DNA from: CAZCAC01 sp964496575
Lineage (GTDB): Bacteria > Planctomycetota > UBA1135 > GCA-002686595
NCBI GenBank assembly: GCA_964496575.1
Contig: CAZCAC010000040.1
Location: forward strand, 3,892 to 67,891
Reading direction: 5' to 3'
DNA length: 64,000 nt
Position numbers and translations under genes: made by a program. The notes under the pieces are model-generated. The model saw nothing but the letters and a program-made list of their open reading frames with translations, was not told the DNA's origin and did no database searches. Positions 44,268-54,525 of the stretch are shown here, piece by piece. Position 1 is the stretch's first letter. Every line of letters starts with the position of its first letter.

Positions 44268-45395
44268 ATGACCTCCGATCAGAGCGTCCGAGCCCCCGAG
44301 GAGGACCCCTCCGCCCCGCTGAGCCCTCTGGCCCAGCGTCTCGAGCAGGACATCCAGCGCCGCGGGCTGGCTCCCGGGGATTCCTACCTGACCGCCGCCG
44401 AGGCGGGGAAGCGCTTCGACGTCAGCCCCGCCACCGCCAACCGCGCGCTCCAGCTGCTGCAGAGGAAGGGACTGCTCGAGCGCCGCCCGCGCCGGGGCAC
44501 GACGATCGCCCGCGACTATCGCCCCACGTCGGAGAGTGGAGCGCGCTGCCTGCTCGTCTTCCTCCCCGAGGGGCGGCGCGTGCAGCAGGCCTCGGTGGTC
44601 CAGGAACTGACCGACGTCCTGCTCGATCGCTTCGAGTCGGCCACGATCCAGATCTGTCCGATCCCCGAGCACCAATCGGCGGCGGTGGTTCGCCAGACGA
44701 TCCGAGCGGCCGGGCAGGGTTTCACCGTGCTCGGCGCGGTGGCGATCAGCTGTCCACCCGCCGCCTACCGGGCGATCGCCGACGCCGGTGTCCCGCTGAC
44801 CGTCTTCGGCAACCTGCCGGCCGGTCAGGGCGACCTCGTCGCGGTCGGCGCTGACTACGCGGCTGCGGGAGAGTTGCTCGGGAATCACCTGATCGAGCGC
44901 GGGCACGAGACCCTGGCGCTCTTGCAGGTGACCCATCTGCGCCCCGGGGACGATCAGTTCCTGAACGGCGTCGTGGAAGCGCTCTCGGCGAAGGGGCTTC
45001 CGCCCAACGCGCTGCGCGTGCTCTTCGTCGATCCCGACGCCCGGCAGATCGAGGCGCGGATCACCGAGCTCCTGGCCGAGGAGAACGCGCCGACCGGCTT
45101 CGTGCTGAACGGCCTGGCGATCACCGAGCAGGTCGTCGACACCCTCCACCGGATGGGTGTCGATCGGGAAGGAGCGATCGAAGTGGTCTTCTACGATCAC
45201 CGGCACCCGAAGCTGGAGGGGATTCCCCTGGTCCACGCCTGCTCGGCGATGGAGCGGCGGCGGATCGCCGAGATCGGCGTCGAGGCGCTCTGGAAGCAAC
45301 ACCGCGGCGAGTCCGTCGAAGGCGGCGAGCGCCGCTTGCCGGTCGTGCTGCGAGAGCCCCGCCAGCAACGACGAGACGAGGAGGACCGAGCTTGA
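44268..45395 (+). CDS. GntR-type HTH/LacI-type ligand-binding transcriptional regulator
   Basis: The 375-residue protein starts at ATG 44268 (MTSDQSV...), with AGGA upstream; an ATG at 44196 would place the promoter inside the gene. Residues ~20-80 form a winged helix (YLTAAEAGKRFDVSPATANRALQLL, read in parts), and the rest is a periplasmic-binding-protein-type sensor of LacI type (VGADYAAAGELLGNHLIERGHETLALL). It lies immediately upstream of the sialic-acid lyase with a 4-nt overlap, so it likely regulates the locus in response to a sugar such as sialic acid or N-acetylmannosamine. Confidence 0.85.
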   Translation: MTSDQSVRAPEEDPSAPLSPLAQRLEQDIQRRGLAPGDSYLTAAEAGKRFDVSPATANRALQLLQRKGLLERRPRRGTTIARDYRPTSESGARCLLVFLPEGRRVQQASVVQELTDVLLDRFESATIQICPIPEHQSAAVVRQTIRAAGQGFTVLGAVAISCPPAAYRAIADAGVPLTVFGNLPAGQGDLVAVGADYAAAGELLGNHLIERGHETLALLQVTHLRPGDDQFLNGVVEALSAKGLPPNALRVLFVDPDARQIEARITELLAEENAPTGFVLNGLAITEQVVDTLHRMGVDREGAIEVVFYDHRHPKLEGIPLVHACSAMERRRIAEIGVEALWKQHRGESVEGGERRLPVVLREPRQQRRDEEDRA

Positions 45396-46303
45396 AGAGA
45401 CTCACCGGCCTGATCGCAGCGGCCTTCTCGCCGATGAACGAGGACGGCTCGCTGGCCCTCGACCGCGTCGGGGGAATCGTCGACCACCTCCACGGCCAGG
45501 GGATCTCCGCGGTCTTCCTCTGCGGGAGCACCGGCGAGGGCGAATCGCTGGCCCGCGGCGAGCGCGAGGAGGTCGCTACCGCCTACGTCGAGGCGGTGGC
45601 CGGTCGCCTGCCGGTGATCGTACAGGTGGGGCACAACAGCCTGCGCGAGGCCAGGGCGCTCGCCGAGCACGCCGCGCGGATCGGGGCGGATGCGATCGGG
45701 ACGACCCCGCCCGCGTACTTTCCTCTCGCCGATCCCGAGCGCGTCGTCGACTGTATGGAGGAGATCGCGACCGGCGCTCCGGAGCTGCCGCTCTACTACT
45801 ATCACATCCCGCGCCTGACCGGCGTCGCGCTCGACGAGCTGGTACTGCTGGAGCGCGCCGAGGCCCGGCTGCCGAGCTTCCGGGGCATCAAGTACAGCGA
45901 GATCACGCTCGATCGGCTGAATCGCGCGGTGGTCGAGTACGGCGAGCGCCTCGACATCCTCTTCGGCTCCGACGAGATGTTGCTGGCGGGGATCGCCTCC
46001 GGCGCGCACGGCGCGGTCGGAAGCACGTACAACTTCATGGGGCGTCGCTACAACGCGGTTCTCGACGCGCTGTCGCGGGGGGATCTCGCCACCGCGCAGC
46101 GCGAGCAGGCGAGCGCAACGAGACTGGTTCACGCGATGATCCGCTACCCCGCCATGCCGGCCCTCAAGGCGACGATGAAGCTCGCCGGGGTCGATTGTGG
46201 GCCGCCCCGCCTGCCGCTGCGGCCGCTCTCGGAGGAGCAGGTCGGGCAGCTCCAGGAGGACCTGCGCCGCCTCGGCTTCTTCGAGGAAGGGGGCGGACGA
46301 TGA
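45392..46303 (+). CDS. nanA: N-acetylneuraminate lyase-like DHDPS-family aldolase
   Basis: This 303-residue TIM-barrel enzyme starts at a TTG overlapping the previous stop (TTGA). The motif set is complete: GSTGE (45-49), the catalytic Tyr137 in YYYHIP, and the Schiff-base Lys167 in GIKYSE. The sialic-acid-lyase pattern and the locus (sialidase, esterase, NanM-like fusion) support cleavage of N-acetylneuraminate to N-acetylmannosamine and pyruvate. Dihydrodipicolinate synthase and other family members share the fold, so the substrate is inferred. Confidence 0.88.
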   Translation: MKRLTGLIAAAFSPMNEDGSLALDRVGGIVDHLHGQGISAVFLCGSTGEGESLARGEREEVATAYVEAVAGRLPVIVQVGHNSLREARALAEHAARIGADAIGTTPPAYFPLADPERVVDCMEEIATGAPELPLYYYHIPRLTGVALDELVLLERAEARLPSFRGIKYSEITLDRLNRAVVEYGERLDILFGSDEMLLAGIASGAHGAVGSTYNFMGRRYNAVLDALSRGDLATAQREQASATRLVHAMIRYPAMPALKATMKLAGVDCGPPRLPLRPLSEEQVGQLQEDLRRLGFFEEGGGR

Positions 46304-48951
46304 CCTCCCGCGCGCCGGCGAGGCGGGCGCTCGGTGCCTTGTTGCTCCTCGGCGCGCTCCTCCTCGGCGCCCCGGCCTCGATCGCGCAGCGCACCATCGC
46401 CGACGGAGTACTGGCGTGGGAGGAGCTTCCGCCGCTCCCCGATCCGATCGGTTTCGCCGGTCCCTTCGTCGGCGTCTCCGGCGATTCGCTGATCGTCGCC
46501 GGCGGAGCGAACTTCCCCGACGGTCGACCGTGGAACGGCGCGACCAAGGTGTGGCACGACCGGATCTTCGTACTCGACGATCCCGCTGGGAGCTGGCGGG
46601 TAGCGGAGGAGCGCCTGCCGCGACCGCTCGCGTACGGCGTCTCGGTGACGTGGGGCGACGCGGTGATTTGCGTCGGGGGAGGGGACGCGGACGCACACTC
46701 CAAGGAGTGCTTCGCACTGCGCCGCTCCGGCGAGCGGATCGTGATCGAGCGGCTGCCCGAGATGCCCCTGGCGGTGGCGTTCGGTTCCGGCGCGCTGCTC
46801 GGAGACGTCCTGTACGTGTTGGGTGGAATCGCCTTTCCGCAGGCGACCCAGTGCTTGCCGATCGTCTTCGCCCTCGACCTCGCCGTCGCTCCCGAGCAGC
46901 GCCAGTGGGTGATGCTGCCGAGCTGGGGCGAGCGGGGGCGCTACCTCGCGATCGCCGGCGTACAGGCGGGGAGCCTCTTCCTCTTCGGCGGTATCGAGCT
47001 CGAGGCGGGAGAGGACGGGGCGCCGTCGCGAATCCAGCCGTACCTCTCCGACGCGTACCGCTTCACGCCGCGCCCCGGCGAGCTCGAGGGCACGTGGGTG
47101 AAGCTCGCCGACCTGCCCACGCCGATCGCGGCGGCGCCGTCGCCGGCGATAGCGCTGGGCGACTCGCACCTGGTGGTCTTCTCCGGGGACGACGGCACGG
47201 GCGGCGGAGCGGCGCTGCAAGACCGGCACCCCGGTTTCAGCGACTCGGTGCTCGCCTACCACGCGATCACCGATACGTGGATCGAGGCGGGAACGCTGCC
47301 GAAGGAGCTCGGCCCCGACCCGGCGAGTGATCCGGCCGCGGGAACGTGGCCACCGGTGACGACGACGACGACCTGGTGGCGGGACCGCCTGGTCGTTCCA
47401 TCGGGGGAGATCCGCCCGGGGGTACGCACCGCTCGCGTGCTCGCGGGGACGCCGATCACCCCCGAGCCCTCGTTCGGCGCGATCAACTACGCGGTACTGC
47501 TGGTCTATCTCGCCTCGCTGGTCGCGATGGGCTTCTACTTCTCCAAGCGTGAGAAGAGCACCCAGGACTTCTTTCTCGGCGGCAAGCGCGTGCCGTGGTG
47601 GGCGGCGGGGATCAGCATCTTCGGCACGCAGCTCAGTGCGATCACCTTCCTGGCGTTGCCGGCGAAGACCTATGCGACCGACTGGCTGTACTTCATCCAG
47701 AATCTCGGCATCCTCGCCATCGCGCCGATCGTGGTCTGGGCGTATCTGCCTTTCTTCCGCCGGCTGGACGTGACGACGGCGTACGAGTACCTCGAGATGC
47801 GCTTCAGCCTCGCGGTGCGGTTGTTCGGAGCCTTCTCCTTCATCGTCTTCCAGCTGGCCCGGATGGGGATCGTGCTCCTCCTGCCCGCGCTGGCGCTGGC
47901 CGCGGTCACTGGCATGGACGTCCGGCTCTGCATCGTCGCGATGGGTGCGCTGTGCACGCTGTACACCGTGTTGGGCGGGATCGAGGCGGTGATCTGGACC
48001 GACGTGATCCAGGTGGTGGTGCTCTTTGGCGGCGCGATCATCGCGGTGGTGGTCGCGATCGGCGGCGTCGATGGAGGGCTGGGCTCGGTCTTCGCCGTCG
48101 CCACGGAGAACGACAAGCTGGCGCTCGCGCACTTCTCCTGGGACTGGACCGGACCCGCCTTGTGCGTGATCCTGCTCGGTGCGCTGTTCAACAACCTGGT
48201 TCCCTACACCAGCGACCAGGCGGTGGTGCAGCGGTATCTCACCACTCGCGACCAGAAGCGCGCGGCGAGCGCGATCTGGGCCGGAGCTTGGCTCTCGCTG
48301 CCCGCGTCGATCCTGTTCTTCGGCGTGGGCACGGTGCTCTTCGCCTTCTACCGCCAATACCCCGAGAGGCTCGACGCCCTGGCCCCGACCGACCAGATCT
48401 TCGCCTGGTTCATCGTCAACGAGCTGCCGGTCGGTATCTCGGGGCTGTTGATCGCCGGAGTCTTCGCCGCGGCGATGTCGAGCCTCGACAGCAGCATGAA
48501 CTCGATCGCGGCGGTGGTGACCAACGACCTGCACCGACGCTTCCACCCCGACCACGACGAGCGACACTACCTGCGGCTGGCGCGCTGGACCACGCTGGTG
48601 CTCGGGGTGGCGGGCACCGGCGCGGCCCTCATGATGTCGTACTTCGGCTTCCAGTCGCTCTGGGATCAGTTCCTCGGCTACATCGGCCTGCTCGGCGGGA
48701 CGATGGCGGGGCTCTTCGCGCTGGGGATCTTCAGCCGGAGCGCCAGCACCGTCGGGGCGGGTGTCGGCGCCGCGGCGGCGATCGCGGCACTGGTCTACGT
48801 CAAGACGCAGACGCACCTCTCGGTGCTCCTGTACGCCGCCGTCGGGATGGGGGTCTGCTTCGTCGTCGGGTACTTCGCCAGCCTCTTGTGGCCCGACGGG
48901 CGCAAGGACCTGCGCGGGCTGACGCTGCGGCCGGTACGCCGCTATCAATAA
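46300..48951 (+). CDS. Fused kelch (NanM-like) epimerase and sodium:solute symporter
   Basis: The gene encodes 883 residues, overlapping the lyase stop by 4 nt. The true start is ATG 46300 with a signal peptide to ~30; the long upstream frame is a shadow. Residues ~35-385 are a kelch propeller like the sialic-acid mutarotase NanM (GGANFP, GGGDADAHS, LGGIAFP, LFGGIELE). From ~391 a sodium:solute symporter of about 13 membrane segments follows, with ISIFGTQLSAITF and the Na-site block MSSLDSSMNSIA. It would epimerise sialic acid outside and import the beta form with sodium. Such fusions occur elsewhere, but the substrate is inferred. Confidence 0.9.
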   Translation: MTSRAPARRALGALLLLGALLLGAPASIAQRTIADGVLAWEELPPLPDPIGFAGPFVGVSGDSLIVAGGANFPDGRPWNGATKVWHDRIFVLDDPAGSWRVAEERLPRPLAYGVSVTWGDAVICVGGGDADAHSKECFALRRSGERIVIERLPEMPLAVAFGSGALLGDVLYVLGGIAFPQATQCLPIVFALDLAVAPEQRQWVMLPSWGERGRYLAIAGVQAGSLFLFGGIELEAGEDGAPSRIQPYLSDAYRFTPRPGELEGTWVKLADLPTPIAAAPSPAIALGDSHLVVFSGDDGTGGGAALQDRHPGFSDSVLAYHAITDTWIEAGTLPKELGPDPASDPAAGTWPPVTTTTTWWRDRLVVPSGEIRPGVRTARVLAGTPITPEPSFGAINYAVLLVYLASLVAMGFYFSKREKSTQDFFLGGKRVPWWAAGISIFGTQLSAITFLALPAKTYATDWLYFIQNLGILAIAPIVVWAYLPFFRRLDVTTAYEYLEMRFSLAVRLFGAFSFIVFQLARMGIVLLLPALALAAVTGMDVRLCIVAMGALCTLYTVLGGIEAVIWTDVIQVVVLFGGAIIAVVVAIGGVDGGLGSVFAVATENDKLALAHFSWDWTGPALCVILLGALFNNLVPYTSDQAVVQRYLTTRDQKRAASAIWAGAWLSLPASILFFGVGTVLFAFYRQYPERLDALAPTDQIFAWFIVNELPVGISGLLIAGVFAAAMSSLDSSMNSIAAVVTNDLHRRFHPDHDERHYLRLARWTTLVLGVAGTGAALMMSYFGFQSLWDQFLGYIGLLGGTMAGLFALGIFSRSASTVGAGVGAAAAIAALVYVKTQTHLSVLLYAAVGMGVCFVVGYFASLLWPDGRKDLRGLTLRPVRRYQ

Positions 48952-49045
48952 CGGGGGCGAATCGCGGGCCGGTGAGAGTGCACGTCCGGGTGGATCCGCG
49001 TAGAGTGTGCGGCCTTGCGTCTTCTACTCCACTCACGAATCTCCC

Positions 49046-49393
49046 ATGGCCATCGACCGCAACTACCTGCTCATCCTCACCTCCGCCGAGATCGGCGTCG
49101 GTGTCGCCGATCTCGGCTCCCGCCTGACCGAGCTCTTCCTGGACAACTTGACCCAGGACGAGGTCCAGCCGGCGAAGGTCCTCTTCCTCAACTCGGCGAT
49201 CTTCCTGACCACGGAAGGATCGCACGTGCTGGAGAGCCTTCAACGACTGGACGAGGGAGGAACCGAGCTGGTCTCCTGCATCACCTGCCTCGAGTACTTC
49301 AACCGCCGCAACAAGGTCGCCGTGGGCATCGAGGGCAACATGAAGGAGACGGTGCACGCGCTGGGGGCGTACTCCAAGGTGGTGACGCTGTAG
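49046..49393 (+). CDS. yedF: YedF/DsrE-type sulfurtransferase-like protein
   Basis: This 115-residue protein begins at ATG 49046 (MAIDRNYLLIL); a longer frame starts at 49007. It matches the DsrE domain of YedF: KVLFLNSAIFLTTEGS, then LVSCITCLEYF with Cys78 and Cys81, then AVGIEGNMKETV and KVVTL. The N-terminal TusA-like domain of two-domain YedF is absent. In other bacteria YedF accompanies selenium genes; none are visible. A cytoplasmic role in sulfur or selenium transfer is inferred. Confidence 0.82.
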   Translation: MAIDRNYLLILTSAEIGVGVADLGSRLTELFLDNLTQDEVQPAKVLFLNSAIFLTTEGSHVLESLQRLDEGGTELVSCITCLEYFNRRNKVAVGIEGNMKETVHALGAYSKVVTL

Positions 49394-49406
49394 CGCGCGG
49401 CCGAGC

Positions 49407-51080
<1,674 letters not shown>

Positions 51081-51173
51081 CTCGATCCTCGGGCGGGAGC
51101 AGGGGTCGGGGGTCTCTCGACACCCTCTCCTGAAGCGAGGCGAGAGGCAGGTTACCCGCCTCGGCGAGAAAGT

Positions 51174-51737
51174 TCACTTCTCCGCGGCCCGGCCCGCGCA
51201 CAGCTCGACGAGCTTGCCCAGGGTGCGCCAGTTCCGGAAGGTGGTGGTCGTCCCCAGGACCGAGTCGAACCAGGCGGTGGTCAGCTTGCTGCGGGCGGCG
51301 CCGTTCGGGCAGGAGAGGTGAATCTCGCTGCCGATCACCTCGAAGCGGTCGGGGGGTGAGCGGTCGGGGTCGAGCCTGGCGACCTTCGCGGCGGCGGGGC
51401 GGCGGGCGAGAAAGCCGACGGCGAGGACCTTGGGATCGGCGCCGGGGAAGGGATTCGCGGCGACGACCTGGCTCAGCTGCTTCGCGCTGCGAACCACGAA
51501 GGGGATGCGGAGCCCGTGGCACTCCTCGAGCAGCTCGGTGACCCGCGCGGGGATCTTCTTCGCCGCCACGGCGGAGGCGGCGAAGAGCACGTTGCCGCTC
51601 TGGATGTACGTCGAGACGTCGGCACCGCCCGCTTCGGTGAAGAGCTCGATCAGCGCCTTCATCGGCAGCCGGTTCTTTCCCCCGACGTTGAGCCCGCGCG
51701 CGAGGGCGACGTGGACGGGGAGCTTGCGCCCGCTCAC
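51174..51737 (-). CDS. DUF1697-family protein
   Basis: This 187-residue protein matches DUF1697: VHVALARGLNVGGKNRLPM at the start, STYIQSGNVLF, ANPF, and the C-terminal TTTFRNWRTLGKL. These small proteins are widespread and of unknown function. Its start overlaps the sigma-factor stop by 4 nt, so they are cotranslated; the pairing is not a known one. No ribosome site is needed under coupling. Confidence 0.9.
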   Translation of the reverse strand: MSGRKLPVHVALARGLNVGGKNRLPMKALIELFTEAGGADVSTYIQSGNVLFAASAVAAKKIPARVTELLEECHGLRIPFVVRSAKQLSQVVAANPFPGADPKVLAVGFLARRPAAAKVARLDPDRSPPDRFEVIGSEIHLSCPNGAARSKLTTAWFDSVLGTTTTFRNWRTLGKLVELCAGRAAEK

Positions 51738-52486
51738 GACGGCTCCCCGGAGACGGCTCGGAAGAGGCGGCCGACCTCTTCCTCGATATCCTCGGGTTGT
51801 TCGACGGTATCGGCGATTGCTTGCCGCAGCAGCTCCCCGTAGCGCCGGCGCAACCGATGGACCGCGGTCTTGAGCGAACCCTCGGTGCGCTTCAGCCGCT
51901 CGGCGACGACGGCGAGCGGTTCTCCCTCGGCACCGGGGACGAGCCGTGGCCGCAGTGCTTCGAAGAGCGGCGTCATGCCGCGCGTCGCGTACTCCTCACC
52001 CAGCTCGCCCAGCACCGTCTCCAGCAGCGCCAGCGCCCACCCACGATCGAAGGCCCGCTCGGGATCCTCCTCTCCGCCGACCACCTCGAGCCCCCAGCGC
52101 TCCTCGGCGTCGTCGAGATCGAGCGGCAGCGGCGCCAGCCCACCACCCCGCTTCAGCGCGCGGTCGTGATCGTCCGCGTTGGCGAGGAAGTGCTTGAGGC
52201 ATCCGAGCAGCCAGGCGCGGAAGCGCCCGCGCGTGGCGTCCACCTCCTCGAAGGCGTCCGTCTCCATGATTCGGGTGAAGAACGCCTGGGTGCGATCGCG
52301 CGCCGTCTCCACGTCGTGCCCCCGCCGCCGGACGAAGGTGTAGACCGGCCCCCAGTAGCTCTCGCACAGCTCGGCGAGCGCGGCGCGAGCCGCCTCGTCG
52401 CCGTCGAGGCGCGCGCTGCGCACCAGCGTCCAGCGGGTGGTCGCGAAGCTCGAGCGCGGCGGGAACTGTCCTCCGGTGGTGGGCAC
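51734..52486 (-). CDS. ECF-type RNA polymerase sigma factor
   Basis: This 250-residue protein has region 2 (SYWGPVYTFVRRRGHDVETARDRTQAFFTRIME, in parts), the FRAWLLGCLKHFLAN core, and a region-4 helix-turn-helix (VAERLKRTEGSLKTAVHRLRRRYGELLR). The spaced DxTQxFF pattern is that of the planctomycete ECF groups. It heads a putative operon with DUF1697 and the kinase at 49407. A start at 52486 gives an N-terminus without region 1, as expected for ECF factors. Confidence 0.88.
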   Translation of the reverse strand: MPTTGGQFPPRSSFATTRWTLVRSARLDGDEAARAALAELCESYWGPVYTFVRRRGHDVETARDRTQAFFTRIMETDAFEEVDATRGRFRAWLLGCLKHFLANADDHDRALKRGGGLAPLPLDLDDAEERWGLEVVGGEEDPERAFDRGWALALLETVLGELGEEYATRGMTPLFEALRPRLVPGAEGEPLAVVAERLKRTEGSLKTAVHRLRRRYGELLRQAIADTVEQPEDIEEEVGRLFRAVSGEPS

Positions 52487-52517
52487 GCGCCCGAGGATAC
52501 CAGATGACTCCGTATCC

Positions 52518-53753
52518 CTACGGCACGAGCTTCACGACGTAGCCGTCGGAGGTGTTGAAGCGCTCCCCTCCACCGGCCTGGTCCCGGAACCAGCACTGGA
52601 AGTACACGAGTGATCCCGCGTCGAGACCGTCGCCCGGGAATACGTCGAGCATCCCCACGTTGTGGACCGCCACCGCCGGCGGATAGCGCAGGAACCCGTT
52701 CGTCACGCAGAGCAGGCCGTTTCCGAAGGGCACCTGGGTCTCCTCCGACCCGATGAAGAAGATATAGAAGTCGTCCGGGATCGGTGATGCGAAGAGGGTC
52801 AGGTCGGCGGCGCCGACCGAGTTGCTCCCGCTGGCCGTGAGGACCGCCGGCTCACCCGTCGAGTTGGGCAGCGATGTGCAGTAGCCGGCACCGGGGGCGC
52901 TACCCCTGGAAAAGGCCACGAACGAGTGGGCCCCCGCGCTGAATCCGGTCTGCCCCTGCAGGGAGGTGTCGGTGATGACCACGGATCCGAAGCGAGAGCT
53001 GATGACCAGATTCCCGAACGCGTCGATGTCGATGTCACACAGGCTTCCCACGCCGCAGTGGAGGCTGTTCAGCTGCGTGCCGGCCGGATCGAAGTGGTAG
53101 ATCCGGCCGTCCCACGAAGCACCGTAGATCTCGCCGGTGCTGTCTACGGCGATGCCGCGCACGTCCTGAGAGAGATAGAGGAAGTCGAGCTCCGCCAGGG
53201 TCTCGGGGTCGAACACTCGTACCCGATACTCCGTGGATTCAAGGGCGTAGAGAAGCCCGTCGCGGCCGATGGTCAGGTCGATGAAGCCGAAAGAGTCCTC
53301 GTCGGGGAAGAGCTCCACCGAGAAATCCTTCTGGTCGAAGCGGAAGATGCCTCGCACGCCCAGGTTATCCGTGACGAAGATGTAGTCGCCGACCACACCG
53401 ATGCCCCCGTAGCTGACGTTGTTGGCCGTGTCCCATTGCGGGTGCGTGTGGTGCTCCCAGCTCTCGGTCTCCACCCGCAGCGTCGTCAGATAGGGATCGA
53501 AGGTCCCGTTGAATACGTGGATGTCGCCGGCCTCGTCGCGCACGATGTCGCGCGCACTCTCCGATATGGGATGATCACCGGTCGGATATGGAATCGAACG
53601 AGAATCCACCAGCACACCTTCGGGGGTGTATTCGTTCAGCATCTCGTTCTCACTGACCAGGATGTTGCCGGGGCCGATCTGCGCGACCGCAGTCGAGCTG
53701 CACAACAGGAGGGAGGACGCGAGTAGCAGGGTAGGACGGAATTCGACGGTCAT
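52518..53753 (-). CDS. Secreted NHL/SMP-30-like propeller with type-B C-terminal module
   Basis: The gene encodes 411 residues from ATG 53753, which has AAGGAG 7 nt upstream and a signal peptide MTVEFRPTLLLASSLLL. Residues ~30-270 are a propeller with repeating motifs such as LTIGRDGLLYALES, DPETLAELDFLYL, AVDSTGEIYGASW and DIDAFGNLVISSRF. The C-terminal type-B module begins near 52890 (LPNSTGEPA, PDDFYIFFIG, VYFQCWFRD, FNTSDG). A surface or extracellular location is inferred; the ligand is unknown. Confidence 0.82.
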   Translation of the reverse strand: MTVEFRPTLLLASSLLLCSSTAVAQIGPGNILVSENEMLNEYTPEGVLVDSRSIPYPTGDHPISESARDIVRDEAGDIHVFNGTFDPYLTTLRVETESWEHHTHPQWDTANNVSYGGIGVVGDYIFVTDNLGVRGIFRFDQKDFSVELFPDEDSFGFIDLTIGRDGLLYALESTEYRVRVFDPETLAELDFLYLSQDVRGIAVDSTGEIYGASWDGRIYHFDPAGTQLNSLHCGVGSLCDIDIDAFGNLVISSRFGSVVITDTSLQGQTGFSAGAHSFVAFSRGSAPGAGYCTSLPNSTGEPAVLTASGSNSVGAADLTLFASPIPDDFYIFFIGSEETQVPFGNGLLCVTNGFLRYPPAVAVHNVGMLDVFPGDGLDAGSLVYFQCWFRDQAGGGERFNTSDGYVVKLVP

Positions 53754-53895
53754 GAGGACTCTCCTTCTTCGGGGGACAGATTGATGAGCTCGGGCCCGCG
53801 GGCCGGTGGATCCATCGCCGGTCACGCGCTCGGACCAGCATGCGCGCACGTACTCCATCCGGGGAGTGGGATTCAGCGGATTCCGGGATACGGAG

Positions 53896-54294
53896 TCAGG
53901 TCGCCAGTGCCTCGACCCACAGCCAGCCGATCCCCGCACCGCCGAAGAGCGCGAGGGAGAGGATGACCCCGAAGCCGACGCAGAACCACACTCCCCGAAG
54001 GCCACGCGACCAGACGCAGTAGATCGGAAAGGCCACCAGGGTGACGAGGAAGATCCCCAGCAGCGCAGCCTCGTTGAGCGGCTTGCCCCGGATGCGACCG
54101 TCGAAGAGACACCACACCCCGATGAGTAGCACGGGAACGATGGAGGCGAGCGCGAACGCGGGCCCCCCGTCCGCCTGCTCGGTGGCCATCTCCCAGACAC
54201 CCAGCACCGTGAAGGTGACGAGGAGCGCGACGAAAGAGATACGCCGCATCAGCACGGCGTGCGAGACGCTGAAGTTCGACAGAGGAGCGGGCAT
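53896..54294 (-). CDS. Small multi-pass membrane protein
   Basis: The 132-residue protein has four hydrophobic segments (ISFVALLVTFTVLGVW, FALASIVPVLLIGVWCLF, LLGIFLVTLVAFPIYCVW, FCVGFGVILSLALFGGAGIGWLW) and short loops. An in-frame ATG at 54249 is an alternative start. No family is recognised. It stands alone between two secreted-protein genes on the same strand. Confidence 0.72.
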   Translation of the reverse strand: MPAPLSNFSVSHAVLMRRISFVALLVTFTVLGVWEMATEQADGGPAFALASIVPVLLIGVWCLFDGRIRGKPLNEAALLGIFLVTLVAFPIYCVWSRGLRGVWFCVGFGVILSLALFGGAGIGWLWVEALAT

Positions 54295-54436
54295 GATCGG
54301 GGACCTGGTGCCTCACCGGGGTCTCGGTCGGTCTGGAAGCTTCGCTGCCAGGCCTCATGGTAGCCACCGAGACCACCGATCGCCCCGGTCGTTCTCTAAT
54401 CGCCTGTCTTCCGGCACGGCCGGCCAGGACGAGACG

Positions 54437-54466
54437 GGCCCCCCTCGGCCGAGACCGAGGGGGGCC
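54437..54466 (-). terminator. Strong 12-bp hairpin after the 671-residue gene
   Basis: GGCCCCCCTCGG (54437-54448) and CCGAGGGGGGCC (54455-54466) form a perfect 12-bp stem with loop CCGAGA. It lies 59 bp beyond the stop at 54526, so it probably ends that transcript. There is no T-run. Confidence 0.65.
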
Positions 54467-54525
54467 TCCCCGAGCACGCGAGGTGCGCACCCCTTCGCCG
54501 GACGAGGGTCCCGGCGCCTGCTCGA

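Noticed and set aside
45157..46299. Extension of the symporter frame upstream over the nanA gene
   Set aside because: The extension is Arg-rich and overlaps clear NanA motifs; the true start is ATG 46300 at the end of nanA with a signal peptide.
46144..48948. 934-codon minus-strand frame opposite the symporter fusion
   Set aside because: Shadow of the real plus-strand gene; the symporter and kelch motifs are clear on the plus strand.
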